Shown here: positions 1-8,692 of the stretch, in pieces | Layout: each line of letters opens with the position of its first letter | How positions within the stretch are numbered: position 1 is the first letter of the stretch | Assembly (NCBI RefSeq): GCF_039543205.1 | Contig: NZ_BAABJH010000007.1 | Location: 124,001-188,000 of the forward strand | Reading direction: 5' to 3' | DNA: 64,000 nucleotides | From: Flaviramulus_B aquimarinus | GTDB taxonomy: Bacteria > Bacteroidota > Bacteroidia > Flavobacteriales > Flavobacteriaceae | Translations under genes and position numbers: made by a program | Notes under the pieces: generated by a model | What the model was told of the DNA's origin: nothing | Databases searched by the model: none | The model's input: only the letters and a program-made list of their open reading frames with translations

Positions 1-45
1 TAAAGCCCTATAATAGCTGTGTTTTATACACGTCTTTGGCAAACG

Positions 46-771
46 TTATTCTTTAATACATCTAATGCCAGCTCCAATTTGTATAGCATTGTTAGCATAA
101 AGCATTGTTGTTTCATCAAAAAGATTAATAGAAGTTCTTGTTCCATTCTGTATATTCACTTCAGTAGTTGCCCAAGTGCATATACCACCCCCTAAAGTAG
201 GTCCTCCAAATGCATTGATGTAACCATTTGGAAGTCCTTTAAAGCCAATTGCATCAGTACCATTTCCAGAGAAATCAAACCATCCTGTAGTTGTTTTAAG
301 TGCTTCTCCTTCAGTTCCAGACTGTCCGTTGTTAGTAAGATGATTTTCTAACTCCATGAAATCTTCAATTGTTGGAATTCTCCATCCTTCAGGTGCCAGC
401 TTACCAGATTCAATCGCAAAATGATTATACATACCACCATAAAAATCAAACGGTAACTCCTCGTCAAATTGATTGTTTAAATCAAACGTGTCAGCCCATT
501 GATAATAATCAATTTGAGTATTGTTATTATGCCAATCATCTCCAAAAACATATTCATTGATTGGTGTTCCATCATTGTAGGTTGTTGTCTTTAAATTTTC
601 GAGCATCCAAACTTGATTTCCAATGGTTATTGTATTATACACATTACCATCTATATCAGTTACTGTTAATATTTGTGGAGTCTCATTTGTGTTTGTGTCG
701 TCATCATTTGAACAACCAAAATTAAGTAGTGTAAATAATATAATAATATTAATTCTAGTAAGTAATTTCAT
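46..771 (-). CDS. FISUMP-domain lipoprotein
   Basis: Secreted lipoprotein of the Fibrobacter succinogenes major paralogous (FISUMP) domain family, whose role is not known. The mature part opens with the family signature (DIDGNVYNTITIGNQVW, then MLENLKTT) and ends with the usual GIRCIKE. The signal peptide runs to a lipobox (LLNFGC) followed by an SNDDD stretch, typical of surface-exported Bacteroidota lipoproteins. An upstream in-frame ATG at 801 would put ten lysine-rich residues before a second Met; the ATG at 771 gives a normal signal peptide, so I chose it. It stands alone and is transcribed away from the nitrate genes. Confidence 0.85.
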   Translation of the reverse strand: MKLLTRINIIILFTLLNFGCSNDDDTNTNETPQILTVTDIDGNVYNTITIGNQVWMLENLKTTTYNDGTPINEYVFGDDWHNNNTQIDYYQWADTFDLNNQFDEELPFDFYGGMYNHFAIESGKLAPEGWRIPTIEDFMELENHLTNNGQSGTEGEALKTTTGWFDFSGNGTDAIGFKGLPNGYINAFGGPTLGGGICTWATTEVNIQNGTRTSINLFDETTMLYANNAIQIGAGIRCIKE

Positions 772-1034
772 GATTTGTTTTTTTATATATAACAACTTCA
801 TTTAATTTTATCCTGAAATTGCATGTGTAATTTTAATTATTAATGTTAGCCAATAATTTTATAGTAACTATTAGTTTTTTTTATGACTTTAAACATAAGA
901 ATTATTTGACTGAAAAATCATATTTTGAATTCAGTGTTTTTTAAATTACTTAAATTTTAAACCCACAACAACCCCATTTTTACCAAATCCACAAAATCCC
1001 CTTCCCTAAATTGTCAACATCACAATTTTTATCA

Positions 1035-1087
1035 ATTACGTAATTTTAATATTTAAAATTAAGTATAAATACGTAGTTTTGTACGTA
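1035..1087 (+). promoter_or_regulatory. narK promoter with three TACGTA hexamers
   Basis: The 802-1102 gap holds no gene. Its 3' end has a TAGTTTTG box (1074-1081) matching the Bacteroidota -7 consensus TAnnTTTG, giving a leader of only about 15 nt before the narK ATG. Three TACGTA palindromes occur at 1037-1042 (inside the 10-bp palindrome ATTACGTAAT, 1035-1044), 1070-1075 and 1082-1087; the last two flank the -7 box. Spacings of 33 and 12 bp keep them roughly on one helix face. They could be operator half-sites, but no regulator is identified. Confidence 0.45.
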
Positions 1088-1102
1088 TAAAAGTGCTTAA
1101 TT

Positions 1103-2533
1103 ATGGACACAACAACACAAACTAAATCAACCACATTACAATTACTCAATTTAAAAAGCTTACCCATACGTACATTTTGGATAACCGCTATATCATTTTT
1201 CATGTGTTTCTTCGCATGGTTTGGTATCGTGCCATTTATGCCAGATGTGGTTAAGGATTTAGGTTTAACACCAGACCAAAAATGGAACTCCATTATTTTA
1301 GCAGTTTCAGGAACCGTATTTGCACGTTTACTAATAGGTAAATTATGTGATAAATATGGGCCAAGATTATGTTATACCTGGTTGTTAATGCTAGGAGCCA
1401 TTCCAGTAATACTATGTGGTTTGGTACAAACACCAACACAGTTTTTGGTATGTAGGCTATTTATTGGATTTATAGGCGCTTCTTTTGTGATTACCCAAGT
1501 GCATACCTCTTTAATGTTTGCGCCAAATATTGTGGGAACAGCCAATGCAACATCAGCAGGATGGGGAAACCTTGGTGGTGGTGCTAACCGTTTGGGTATG
1601 CCCTTAATAGCAGCAGCCGTAGTTGGTTTTGGAGTTGCCGATGCCGACGCTTGGCGATATGCTATGGTCATTGCAGGTATTGTCTGTTTTATAATGGGTA
1701 TTGTATATTACTTCTTTACACAAGATACACCAGAAGGGAACTTTAAAGCATTAAGAGCTTCGGGAGATATGGTAAATACTAAAAAAGACCAAGTCGGTTT
1801 TTTAACAGTAATTAAAGATTACAGAACTTGGATTCTTTTTGTAGTATATGCAGCATGTTTTGGTATAGAATTAACCGTCTATGGTACCATGGATGACTAT
1901 CTGCAAAACACCTTCCAGTTAGAACGGGTAACTGCAGGAAACATCGTGCTGTCATTTGCTTTAATGAATATTTTTGCACGAACGTTAGGTGGTTTCTTTG
2001 GTGATAAATTTGGAAAACTAAAAGGCCTAAGAGGTCGCGTTTTGTTTTTGTCTTTTATATTAACCATACAAGGCTTGATGTTAATCACGTTTTCAACAAC
2101 AACCAGTATAATTGTAGGTGTATTCTTTTTGATTTTATTTAGTTTATCCGTTCAAATGGCAGAAGGCGCCACGTTTTCAGTTGTACCATTTATAAATAAA
2201 AAAGCTATTGGATCGGTTTCAGGAATTGTAGGAGCTGGCGGAAATGTAGGGGCGTTTTTAGCGGCTATGTTGTTAAAGTCGCAATCTGCAGTTGCAGAAA
2301 AAGCAGCCATTACAGCAAATCAAGGTTTAGGAGAAGATGTTATTAGTGTAGCACAATCGGCTGCATCGGCTTCAGCAGTGTCTAATGGATATTTTATTAT
2401 TGGTTTTGTAGTTGTCGCAACAGCAATAGCAGCTTTGACCATTAAGTTTTCTGATGAAGATGAAGGATTAGCCAATACAGGTTTAGGTAAAACAAACGAG
2501 GACTTGATTCCTATTAAAGTAAAAGCTAATTGA
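1103..2533 (+). CDS. narK: NarK-type nitrate/nitrite MFS transporter
   Basis: Twelve-helix major facilitator protein of 476 aa that moves nitrate and/or nitrite across the inner membrane. Two glycine-rich nitrate-signature segments are visible, GWGNLGGGANRLG (about residue 153) and GAGGNVGAFLAAML (about residue 375), characteristic of the NarK/NasA/NRT2 family. The MFS loop motif (GKLCDKYGPR) is also present. It lies 121 bp upstream of the nitrate reductase on the same strand, so it is likely the uptake step of that pathway. Whether it is a nitrate importer or a nitrate/nitrite antiporter cannot be told from sequence alone. Confidence 0.9.
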   Translation: MDTTTQTKSTTLQLLNLKSLPIRTFWITAISFFMCFFAWFGIVPFMPDVVKDLGLTPDQKWNSIILAVSGTVFARLLIGKLCDKYGPRLCYTWLLMLGAIPVILCGLVQTPTQFLVCRLFIGFIGASFVITQVHTSLMFAPNIVGTANATSAGWGNLGGGANRLGMPLIAAAVVGFGVADADAWRYAMVIAGIVCFIMGIVYYFFTQDTPEGNFKALRASGDMVNTKKDQVGFLTVIKDYRTWILFVVYAACFGIELTVYGTMDDYLQNTFQLERVTAGNIVLSFALMNIFARTLGGFFGDKFGKLKGLRGRVLFLSFILTIQGLMLITFSTTTSIIVGVFFLILFSLSVQMAEGATFSVVPFINKKAIGSVSGIVGAGGNVGAFLAAMLLKSQSAVAEKAAITANQGLGEDVISVAQSAASASAVSNGYFIIGFVVVATAIAALTIKFSDEDEGLANTGLGKTNEDLIPIKVKAN

Positions 2534-2606
2534 GGACGCTGTTTTTTGTCAATTTGAAGATTTAGAAGCCTTTTTTTAAGGTATTCAGAATAATAAATAG
2601 CGTGCT

Positions 2607-2650
2607 TGTTTAGTACAAAAATATTGTCTTATTTAGTATAAAAAGTTGGT
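2607..2650 (+). repeat. 23-bp-period direct repeat upstream of the nitrate reductase
   Basis: TTTAGTACAAAAA (2609-2621) recurs as TTTAGTATAAAAA (2632-2644), 12 of 13 bases identical, period 23 bp. Similarity extends a few bases on both sides (TTG or TTA before, a TTG-containing segment after). The second copy ends only 10 bp before the nitrate reductase ATG. It could be a regulator site or part of an internal promoter. AT-richness weakens the case. Confidence 0.35.
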
Positions 2651-2654
2651 CTAA

Positions 2655-5600
2655 ATGATAAAAAGCGAAGTAAAAACAACCTGTTCGTATTGTGGCGTAG
2701 GCTGCGGCATTATTGTTAAAAAAGACAACAACGATAAGGTCTATGTAGAAGGCGATAAAGACCATCCCGTTAACAAAGGGATGTTGTGTTCCAAAGGCAT
2801 GAATTTGCACTACGTTGCCAATGATGTTTCCGATAGAATCCTATATCCAGAAATGCGTTGGAGCCGTTCACACCCTCGTGAACGTGTAAATTGGGATGAT
2901 GCTTTAGACCGAGCAGCAAGCGTTTTTAAATCCATTATAAAAAAGTACGGCCCAGATAGTGTGGGGTTTTATGTTTCAGGTCAAAGTTTAACCGAAGAAT
3001 ATTACATTGCCAATAAGCTAACCAAAGGTTTTATTGGAACTAACAATATCGACACCAACTCACGCTTATGTATGAGTTCTGCTGTAGTTGGATATAAAAA
3101 GACCTTTGGAGAAGATTCCGTTCCAATTTCATATGCAGATATAGAATTGGCAGATACTTTTTTGATTACAGGTGCAAATCCAGCGTGGTGTCATCCTATT
3201 TTATTTCGTCGTTTAGAAAAGCGTAAAGAGGAAAATCCCGATGTTAAAATTATTGTGGTTGACCCCAGAAAAACAGATACCGCCAATTTTGCCGATTTGC
3301 ACTTGCAAGTATTACCGGGAATGGATGTGGTTTTATATAATGCCATCGGACGATGCCTGTACAAACGGGGTTTAATAGACGAAAAATTCATTAAAGAGCA
3401 CACCGAAGGTTTTCAGGATTATAAAGCCTTAATCTTTAAAACATCTTTAAGGCAAGCCTCAAAATTATGTGGTGTAGACGAAAAAGACATTAGAAAAGCT
3501 GCTGATATAATTGGACTTTCAAAAGGGTTTATCAGTATGTGGGCTATGGGACTTAACCAAAGTGTGGTGGGAACCGACAAGAATGTATCGCTCTTAAATT
3601 TATCATTAATTACTGGTCAGGTAGGAAAACCTGGAGCAGGCCCCTTTTCATTAACTGGGCAGCCAAATGCTATGGGTGGACGTGAAGTTGGTGGTATGGC
3701 AAATTTATTGGCTGTTCATAAAGATTTAATGAATGAAGAACATCGTCGTGAAGTCGCCCAATTTTGGGGTGTCGATAAAATTAATCCAAAGCCAGGATTA
3801 ACAGCAACCGAAATGTTTGACGCGCTAGAAAGTGGAAAGTTAAAAGCCGTTTGGATTGTATGTACCAATCCTTTAGTGAGTTTGCCCAATTTAAACCGTG
3901 TTGAAAAAGCCATGAAAAACGCCAAGTTTGTAGTGGTTCAAGATATATCCCATAAGTCTGATACTGTCGCTTTCGCCGATTTGGTATTACCAGCAGCAGG
4001 ATGGTTAGAGAAGGAGGGAACCATGACGAATTCTGAAAGGCGAATTTCATATTTACCAAAAGAAATAGATGCCCCTGGTGAAGCTAGGCCAGATGTAGAA
4101 ATCTTCTGTGATTTTGCACAACGTATGGGATTCCGTGGATTTAACTACAATAGTGCTTCAGAAATTTATGATGAATATGCCTCAATGACCAAAGGCACCA
4201 ATATAGATGTGTCGTTTTTAAATTACGATAGACTAAAAAACGAAGGCACCTTCCAATGGCCAGTACCAGAATACAGGCATCAAGGAACGCCACGTTTGTT
4301 TGAGGATAAAAAGTTTTACACACCATCACAAAAAGCACAGTTCAATTTACCAAGTACCATTGAAAACACATCGGTTTTACCAAATGCCGATTTCCCTTTA
4401 ATTTTAACTACAGGGCGTGTTCGAGACCAGTGGCATACCATGACCAAAACAGGAAAAGTATCGCGTTTAAAAACACATTATCCAACACCCGTTTTAGAAA
4501 TCAATCCAGTGGACGCTTATTTAAATAAAATTAAGGACAGCGATATTACTGAAATTAAAAGTGAAAATGGTGTTGTAAGAGTACGTGCTAGTATTACAGA
4601 TAACATTAAAAAAGGCGTTGTGTTTTTACCGATGCATTGGGGGAAACAGTTGCAGAGTAATTTAAACAGGGCCAATAATTTAACCAATACCCATGTAGAC
4701 CCCACATCAAAAGAACCAGATTTCAAGTTTACACGTGTATCGGTTTCAAAATATAAAAAAGAAGTAGACAAAATTATTATTGCTGGAGCAGGAGCTGCAG
4801 CCTTTAGATTTGTACAGAATTATAGAGAGCAAAATGAAACTGATGAAATCCATGTGTTTTCAAAAGAACCTAACTTATTTTATAACCGCGTATTATTGCC
4901 AGAGTATGTTACCGAAGAATTAAGTTGGGAGCAATTGCTTAAAATAAAAGAAAAAGAGCTAAATAAACTTAACATTCATTTACATCCTGAGACCTATATA
5001 ACTAAAATAGATAAAGCCGATAAAGTAGTAACGGATAGTAATGGTGAGCTACATAATTTTGATAAATTAATATTGGCAACTGGAAGTCGTGCTTTTATTC
5101 CAAAAGATGTTCAGATAGATTTACCAGGTCGTTTTACCATGCGTAATAAAAGCGATGCAGATAGCTTTAAAACCTACTTAGATGCTACAGGCTTACCTCC
5201 AGAAGAACAGCATGTGGTTATTGTTGGTGGCGGATTGCTCGGTTTAGAGCTAGCAGCAGCCATGAAGCATAAGAATGCTAAAATTACTATTGTACAACGT
5301 GCATCACGTTTAATGGAGCGTCAGTTAGACAAAATATCTAGTAAGCTACTGGCTTTAGATGTGCAAGAACGAGGCATTCAAATATATTTTGATAATGAAG
5401 TAAGTACGGTATTTGATGATGACGATACTGGCGAGTTAAACATTACGCTAAAAAGTGGAAAATTAATAACCGCTAATGCCATTGTTTATGCCATTGGTAC
5501 CATACCAAATATAGATATTGCCAGAGCAAACGGTATAGCATGTAGTAGAGGTGTTAAAGTAAACCAGCATTTACAATCGTCGCATCCAGATATTTTTGCC

Positions 5601-6176
5601 ATTGGAGAAATAGCAGAATTTAATAATCAGTTATTCGGAATTACATCAGCAGCAGAAGAGCAAGCTAATATTTTGGCTAATTTTATTGCGGGCGATATTA
5701 GTTGTGCTTACAATGGCTCTGTACTGATGAATATTTTGAAATTCAACGATTTAAATCTGTGTAGTATTGGCGATATTAACGTGCCTGATAATGATGATAG
5801 TTATGAAGAAATCATTTTTACAGATATCAAAAAACGCTATTATAAAAAGTGTATTGTTAAAGATGATTTATTGATTGGTGCCGTTTTAATGGGTGATAAG
5901 AATGAATTTGCCGAATTTAAAACGATGATTGAAAGTAAAATTGAAATGGCTGAAAAGCGCGATAAATTACTTCGCGGTTCATCAAATGATGTTCCTGTTA
6001 TAGGTAAGTTGGTTTGTTCATGTAGTCAAGTTGGCGTAGGTAATGTAGAAGAGGCTATTTCAAAAGGCTGTACTGATTTTACAGCATTGTGTAACAAAAC
6101 AGGAGCAGGCTTAGGTTGCGGAAGTTGTAAAACTGAAGTTAGGGAAATTCTTCAAAATTCAAAAGTATTAGCATAA
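2655..6176 (+). CDS. nasC: Assimilatory nitrate reductase fused to NAD(P)/FAD reductase and BFD-like [2Fe-2S] domain
   Basis: Fusion of 1173 aa. Residues 1-60 carry a [4Fe-4S] site (C10, C13, C17, C45). About 60-550 is the molybdopterin catalytic core, with the NapA/NasA-type Mo-ligand motif SRLCMSSAVVGY. About 555-690 is the molybdopterin-dinucleotide-binding domain. About 700-1060 is a pyridine-nucleotide-disulfide oxidoreductase like the NasB/NirB N-terminus, with Rossmann motifs GAGAAAF and VVIVGGGLLGLE. About 1115-1165 is a BFD-like Fe-S domain (CSC, then CGSC). One chain could therefore pass electrons from NAD(P)H through FAD and Fe-S to Mo-bis-MGD and reduce nitrate to nitrite in the cytoplasm; no Tat signal is seen. 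The stop overlaps the next ATG by one base. Confidence 0.88.
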   Translation: MIKSEVKTTCSYCGVGCGIIVKKDNNDKVYVEGDKDHPVNKGMLCSKGMNLHYVANDVSDRILYPEMRWSRSHPRERVNWDDALDRAASVFKSIIKKYGPDSVGFYVSGQSLTEEYYIANKLTKGFIGTNNIDTNSRLCMSSAVVGYKKTFGEDSVPISYADIELADTFLITGANPAWCHPILFRRLEKRKEENPDVKIIVVDPRKTDTANFADLHLQVLPGMDVVLYNAIGRCLYKRGLIDEKFIKEHTEGFQDYKALIFKTSLRQASKLCGVDEKDIRKAADIIGLSKGFISMWAMGLNQSVVGTDKNVSLLNLSLITGQVGKPGAGPFSLTGQPNAMGGREVGGMANLLAVHKDLMNEEHRREVAQFWGVDKINPKPGLTATEMFDALESGKLKAVWIVCTNPLVSLPNLNRVEKAMKNAKFVVVQDISHKSDTVAFADLVLPAAGWLEKEGTMTNSERRISYLPKEIDAPGEARPDVEIFCDFAQRMGFRGFNYNSASEIYDEYASMTKGTNIDVSFLNYDRLKNEGTFQWPVPEYRHQGTPRLFEDKKFYTPSQKAQFNLPSTIENTSVLPNADFPLILTTGRVRDQWHTMTKTGKVSRLKTHYPTPVLEINPVDAYLNKIKDSDITEIKSENGVVRVRASITDNIKKGVVFLPMHWGKQLQSNLNRANNLTNTHVDPTSKEPDFKFTRVSVSKYKKEVDKIIIAGAGAAAFRFVQNYREQNETDEIHVFSKEPNLFYNRVLLPEYVTEELSWEQLLKIKEKELNKLNIHLHPETYITKIDKADKVVTDSNGELHNFDKLILATGSRAFIPKDVQIDLPGRFTMRNKSDADSFKTYLDATGLPPEEQHVVIVGGGLLGLELAAAMKHKNAKITIVQRASRLMERQLDKISSKLLALDVQERGIQIYFDNEVSTVFDDDDTGELNITLKSGKLITANAIVYAIGTIPNIDIARANGIACSRGVKVNQHLQSSHPDIFAIGEIAEFNNQLFGITSAAEEQANILANFIAGDISCAYNGSVLMNILKFNDLNLCSIGDINVPDNDDSYEEIIFTDIKKRYYKKCIVKDDLLIGAVLMGDKNEFAEFKTMIESKIEMAEKRDKLLRGSSNDVPVIGKLVCSCSQVGVGNVEEAISKGCTDFTALCNKTGAGLGCGSCKTEVREILQNSKVLA

Positions 6177-7603
6177 TGGAACCATATAGATTAATGATTA
6201 ATGGTGGCGTGTTGTCACCAGGAGAATTAAAATACATTTGCGAAGCAGCAGAAAGTTTGGGATTAGATGCCATATCTTTTGGTTCCCGACAAGATATTAT
6301 TTTTCCTGAGAAAATAGATGAAAGTAAGTTTAGTCAGTTTGATAAAATACAATTTGTAAAGCCCAAAGCTCAGGGTATTGAAAATATAGCCTCATCGTAT
6401 GTGTCGGCAGAAATTTTGCCTAGCACCTCGTGGTTAACAAGTGATCGTTATTTATATGTTTTAGAGCAGTTTAAACATAATCCAAAACTTCGTATAAATG
6501 TTATAGATCCAAAGCAACGTTTGGTGCCTTTATTTACTGGGAATGTGAATTTTATAGCTTCGGAACATGAAGATTATTGGTATTTATATGTTAGGCTTCC
6601 AGGCTGGAAGCAAACACAAATGTATCCCGCACTTATTTATAGTTGGGATATGGATAAGGTAGAATTGGCCATTGAAAATATTTTGATTGAAGAACCAGAA
6701 ACCATCGAAACCATTTTTGAGTTGGTCACTGATGCTGTAGATGCCAATAATAGAACCGTTGATAAACCTTTAGAGGTTCCATTCTATCCCTTCCCGTATT
6801 ATGAAGGCATGAATCGTATTGGAACAGATAGGTATTGGTTAGGATTGTATTGGAGAAACAATAGGTATGATATTCCTTTTTTAAAGGCCATGTGCGTGTT
6901 GTGTTCAGAAAATAAAATAGGGAAAATTTCTATTACCCCATGGAAATCTTTTATAGTAAAAGGAATTCCATTGCATTCAAAACTCAAATGGGAAAAATTC
7001 CTAGGTAAATACGGTATCAATGTCCGCCATTCCATGTTAGAAATGAATTGGCATTTACCTGTGAATGATAAAGACGCCTTAAGCTTAAAAAAATACTTAG
7101 TGACAAATTTTGATCAAAATGATATAAGTACTTATGGCTTAACTTTTGGAATTACAAGTTATGATAGCGATACATATAACTTCACATCAATCGTTATAGA
7201 AAAGAATAGACAACCAGAGTCTGTTGGTGATTTCAAAATAAGAGATACCTATAATTTGCTATATGCTAAAAATTTCGACCCTAATACACGCCACTATATC
7301 ATGCATGTTCAAGATGTCGATAAGGTAGAATTACCAGGTTTGCTGATGGAATTAAGTCAGTTGTATTTTGAGCAGTTAGGAACCGAAAGAGAAGAAGAAA
7401 AACCACTAGAAACTAAAAAGGAAACTTTTGAGGAAGAGGTGTATCAATGTAAAGATTGCTTAACCGTTTACAATGAACTTTATGGTGATATAACCCAGAA
7501 TATAGAACCGCATACATCTTTTAAAAACCTTCCCGAAACTTATGAGTGCTCGCTTTGCGAAGCTCCAAAATCTAGTTTTGAGAAGATGGTATTGGTTAAA
7601 TAA
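6176..7603 (+). CDS. Sulfite/nitrite-reductase-like protein with C-terminal rubredoxin
   Basis: A 475-aa protein translationally coupled to the nitrate reductase (1-nt overlap). The N-terminal part has two segments resembling the ferredoxin-like half domains of sirohaem nitrite/sulfite reductases (about residues 1-70 and 200-275). The C-terminal 55 residues are a rubredoxin with two CxxC iron sites (CKDC, CSLC). The paired cysteine motifs that bind sirohaem and [4Fe-4S] in true reductases are missing: outside the rubredoxin only C22 and a CVLC cluster are seen. I infer an electron-transfer partner or scaffold for the nitrate reductase rather than a nitrite reductase. Confidence 0.75.
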   Translation: MEPYRLMINGGVLSPGELKYICEAAESLGLDAISFGSRQDIIFPEKIDESKFSQFDKIQFVKPKAQGIENIASSYVSAEILPSTSWLTSDRYLYVLEQFKHNPKLRINVIDPKQRLVPLFTGNVNFIASEHEDYWYLYVRLPGWKQTQMYPALIYSWDMDKVELAIENILIEEPETIETIFELVTDAVDANNRTVDKPLEVPFYPFPYYEGMNRIGTDRYWLGLYWRNNRYDIPFLKAMCVLCSENKIGKISITPWKSFIVKGIPLHSKLKWEKFLGKYGINVRHSMLEMNWHLPVNDKDALSLKKYLVTNFDQNDISTYGLTFGITSYDSDTYNFTSIVIEKNRQPESVGDFKIRDTYNLLYAKNFDPNTRHYIMHVQDVDKVELPGLLMELSQLYFEQLGTEREEEKPLETKKETFEEEVYQCKDCLTVYNELYGDITQNIEPHTSFKNLPETYECSLCEAPKSSFEKMVLVK

Positions 7604-7629
7604 ATAATTTTTAAAAATACCATTCGTCG

Positions 7630-7659
7630 ACACTTAAGTGTTATTCATCTACACTTAAA
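7630..7659 (+). promoter_or_regulatory. Candidate LytTR operator (9-12-9 direct repeat)
   Basis: ACACTTAAG (7630-7638) and ACACTTAAA (7651-7659) form a direct repeat separated by exactly 12 bp, 21 bp start to start. This is the geometry known for LytTR-domain regulators such as AgrA, and the repeat resembles their degenerate nonamer. The first copy sits in a perfect 12-bp palindrome (7630-7641). A weak promoter (TTG 7682-7684, 18 bp, TAATTTCA 7703-7710) follows at a suitable distance. The operon downstream ends in a LytTR regulator gene, which suggests autoregulation. Confidence 0.55.
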
Positions 7660-7741
7660 TATTCACCTACCGAAATACAGTTTGCATTACATCTAATTAC
7701 TTTAATTTCACTAACTAAAAGTGGATTAAATATAAAAACAA

Positions 7742-8152
7742 ATGAAATCTTTAAACATATTACTAATCGAAGATGATATGATCGAGGTCATGAAATTAAA
7801 CAGAACAATTTCATCACTTAAACTTAGTCATAATATAATAGAAGCTAATAACGGTGAAGATGCTTTGAAAGTTTTAGAAAAAAAAGATGAATTACCTGAC
7901 ATAATTTTACTAGATTTAAACATGCCAAAAATTAATGGTATAGAATTTTTAAATATTCTTAAATCCGATAGTGTTTTAAAGTATATACCAACAATAATTT
8001 TAACAACATCTAATAATCAAAAAGATTTATTGGAATGTTATGAAATAGGAATCGCAGGTTATGTTTTAAAGCCCTTAAAGTATGAAGATTATGTTTCTAA
8101 AATTGAAAAAATTTTGGCCTATTGGAGTATTAATGAGTTAAAAAAAATATAG
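7742..8152 (+). CDS. Stand-alone CheY/Rcp-type receiver protein
   Basis: Single receiver domain of 136 aa with no output domain. Visible landmarks are the acidic pair E10/D11/D12, the phosphoacceptor D58 in ILLDLNMPKING, the Thr of TTSNN and the conserved Lys of YVLKPLKY. It is the first gene of a seven-gene operon; its stop is followed directly by the H-NOX ATG. Stand-alone receivers of this kind often act as a middle phosphate carrier. Here it is the natural first Asp between the two histidine kinases and the Hpt protein, which is inferred from the gene set. Confidence 0.9.
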   Translation: MKSLNILLIEDDMIEVMKLNRTISSLKLSHNIIEANNGEDALKVLEKKDELPDIILLDLNMPKINGIEFLNILKSDSVLKYIPTIILTTSNNQKDLLECYEIGIAGYVLKPLKYEDYVSKIEKILAYWSINELKKI

Positions 8153-8692
8153 ATGAAAGGTATTGTATTTACAGAGTTTTTAGACTTAGTGGAAAACAAA
8201 TTTGGATTAGAAATGGTTGATGAAATAATCAACGCATCTAACTTAGAGTCCGAAGGAATTTATACATCTGTAGGAACATATAAGTTTTCAGAAATGCTTC
8301 AATTATTGCAGCATTTAAGTGCCAATACTGGAATATCTATTGATGATTTATTGTTGGTTTATGCAGAGCACTTTTTTAGTGTTTTAGAAGATAGCTATTC
8401 AGGACTTTTAGCTACTTATAAAGACCCTATAGAAATGATTTCTTCAATAGAAAATCATATACATGTAGAAGTTAGAAAAATATACCCAGACGCCGAGTTA
8501 CCAACTTTTGAGGTTATTGAAAAAACGGATAATTCCTTAGTAATGATTTATAAATCAAGCCGAGCCATGCATCATTTTGGTTTAGGATTAATGAATAAAA
8601 CGTTTGAGCATTTTAACTCAAAAGCAAGTATAGTTTTAGAGAAATTAAAGGCAGATGGTACAGAAGTTAAGTTTTTAATTAATAAAAACTAA
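8153..8692 (+). CDS. hnoX: H-NOX haem nitric-oxide sensor
   Basis: Haem-NO/O2-binding protein of 179 aa, the usual length of a bacterial stand-alone H-NOX. The proximal haem ligand is H102 in IENHIHVEV. The propionate-binding YxSxR motif is Y133-S135-R137 in IYKSSR. Counting from that motif, the site of the distal-pocket tyrosine that stabilises O2 in Thermoanaerobacter H-NOX (five residues after the Arg) is F142 here, so an NO-selective, O2-excluding pocket is likely. It shares its stop/start (TAATG) with the downstream kinase, the usual partner of H-NOX proteins. Confidence 0.93.
   Translation: MKGIVFTEFLDLVENKFGLEMVDEIINASNLESEGIYTSVGTYKFSEMLQLLQHLSANTGISIDDLLLVYAEHFFSVLEDSYSGLLATYKDPIEMISSIENHIHVEVRKIYPDAELPTFEVIEKTDNSLVMIYKSSRAMHHFGLGLMNKTFEHFNSKASIVLEKLKADGTEVKFLINKN

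Noticed and set aside
1..45. Partial gene at the left window edge
   Set aside because: No frame with recognisable protein features in 45 bp.
6176..7603. Nitrite reductase
   Set aside because: Fold-like similarity is there but the sirohaem/Fe-S cysteine pairs are absent.
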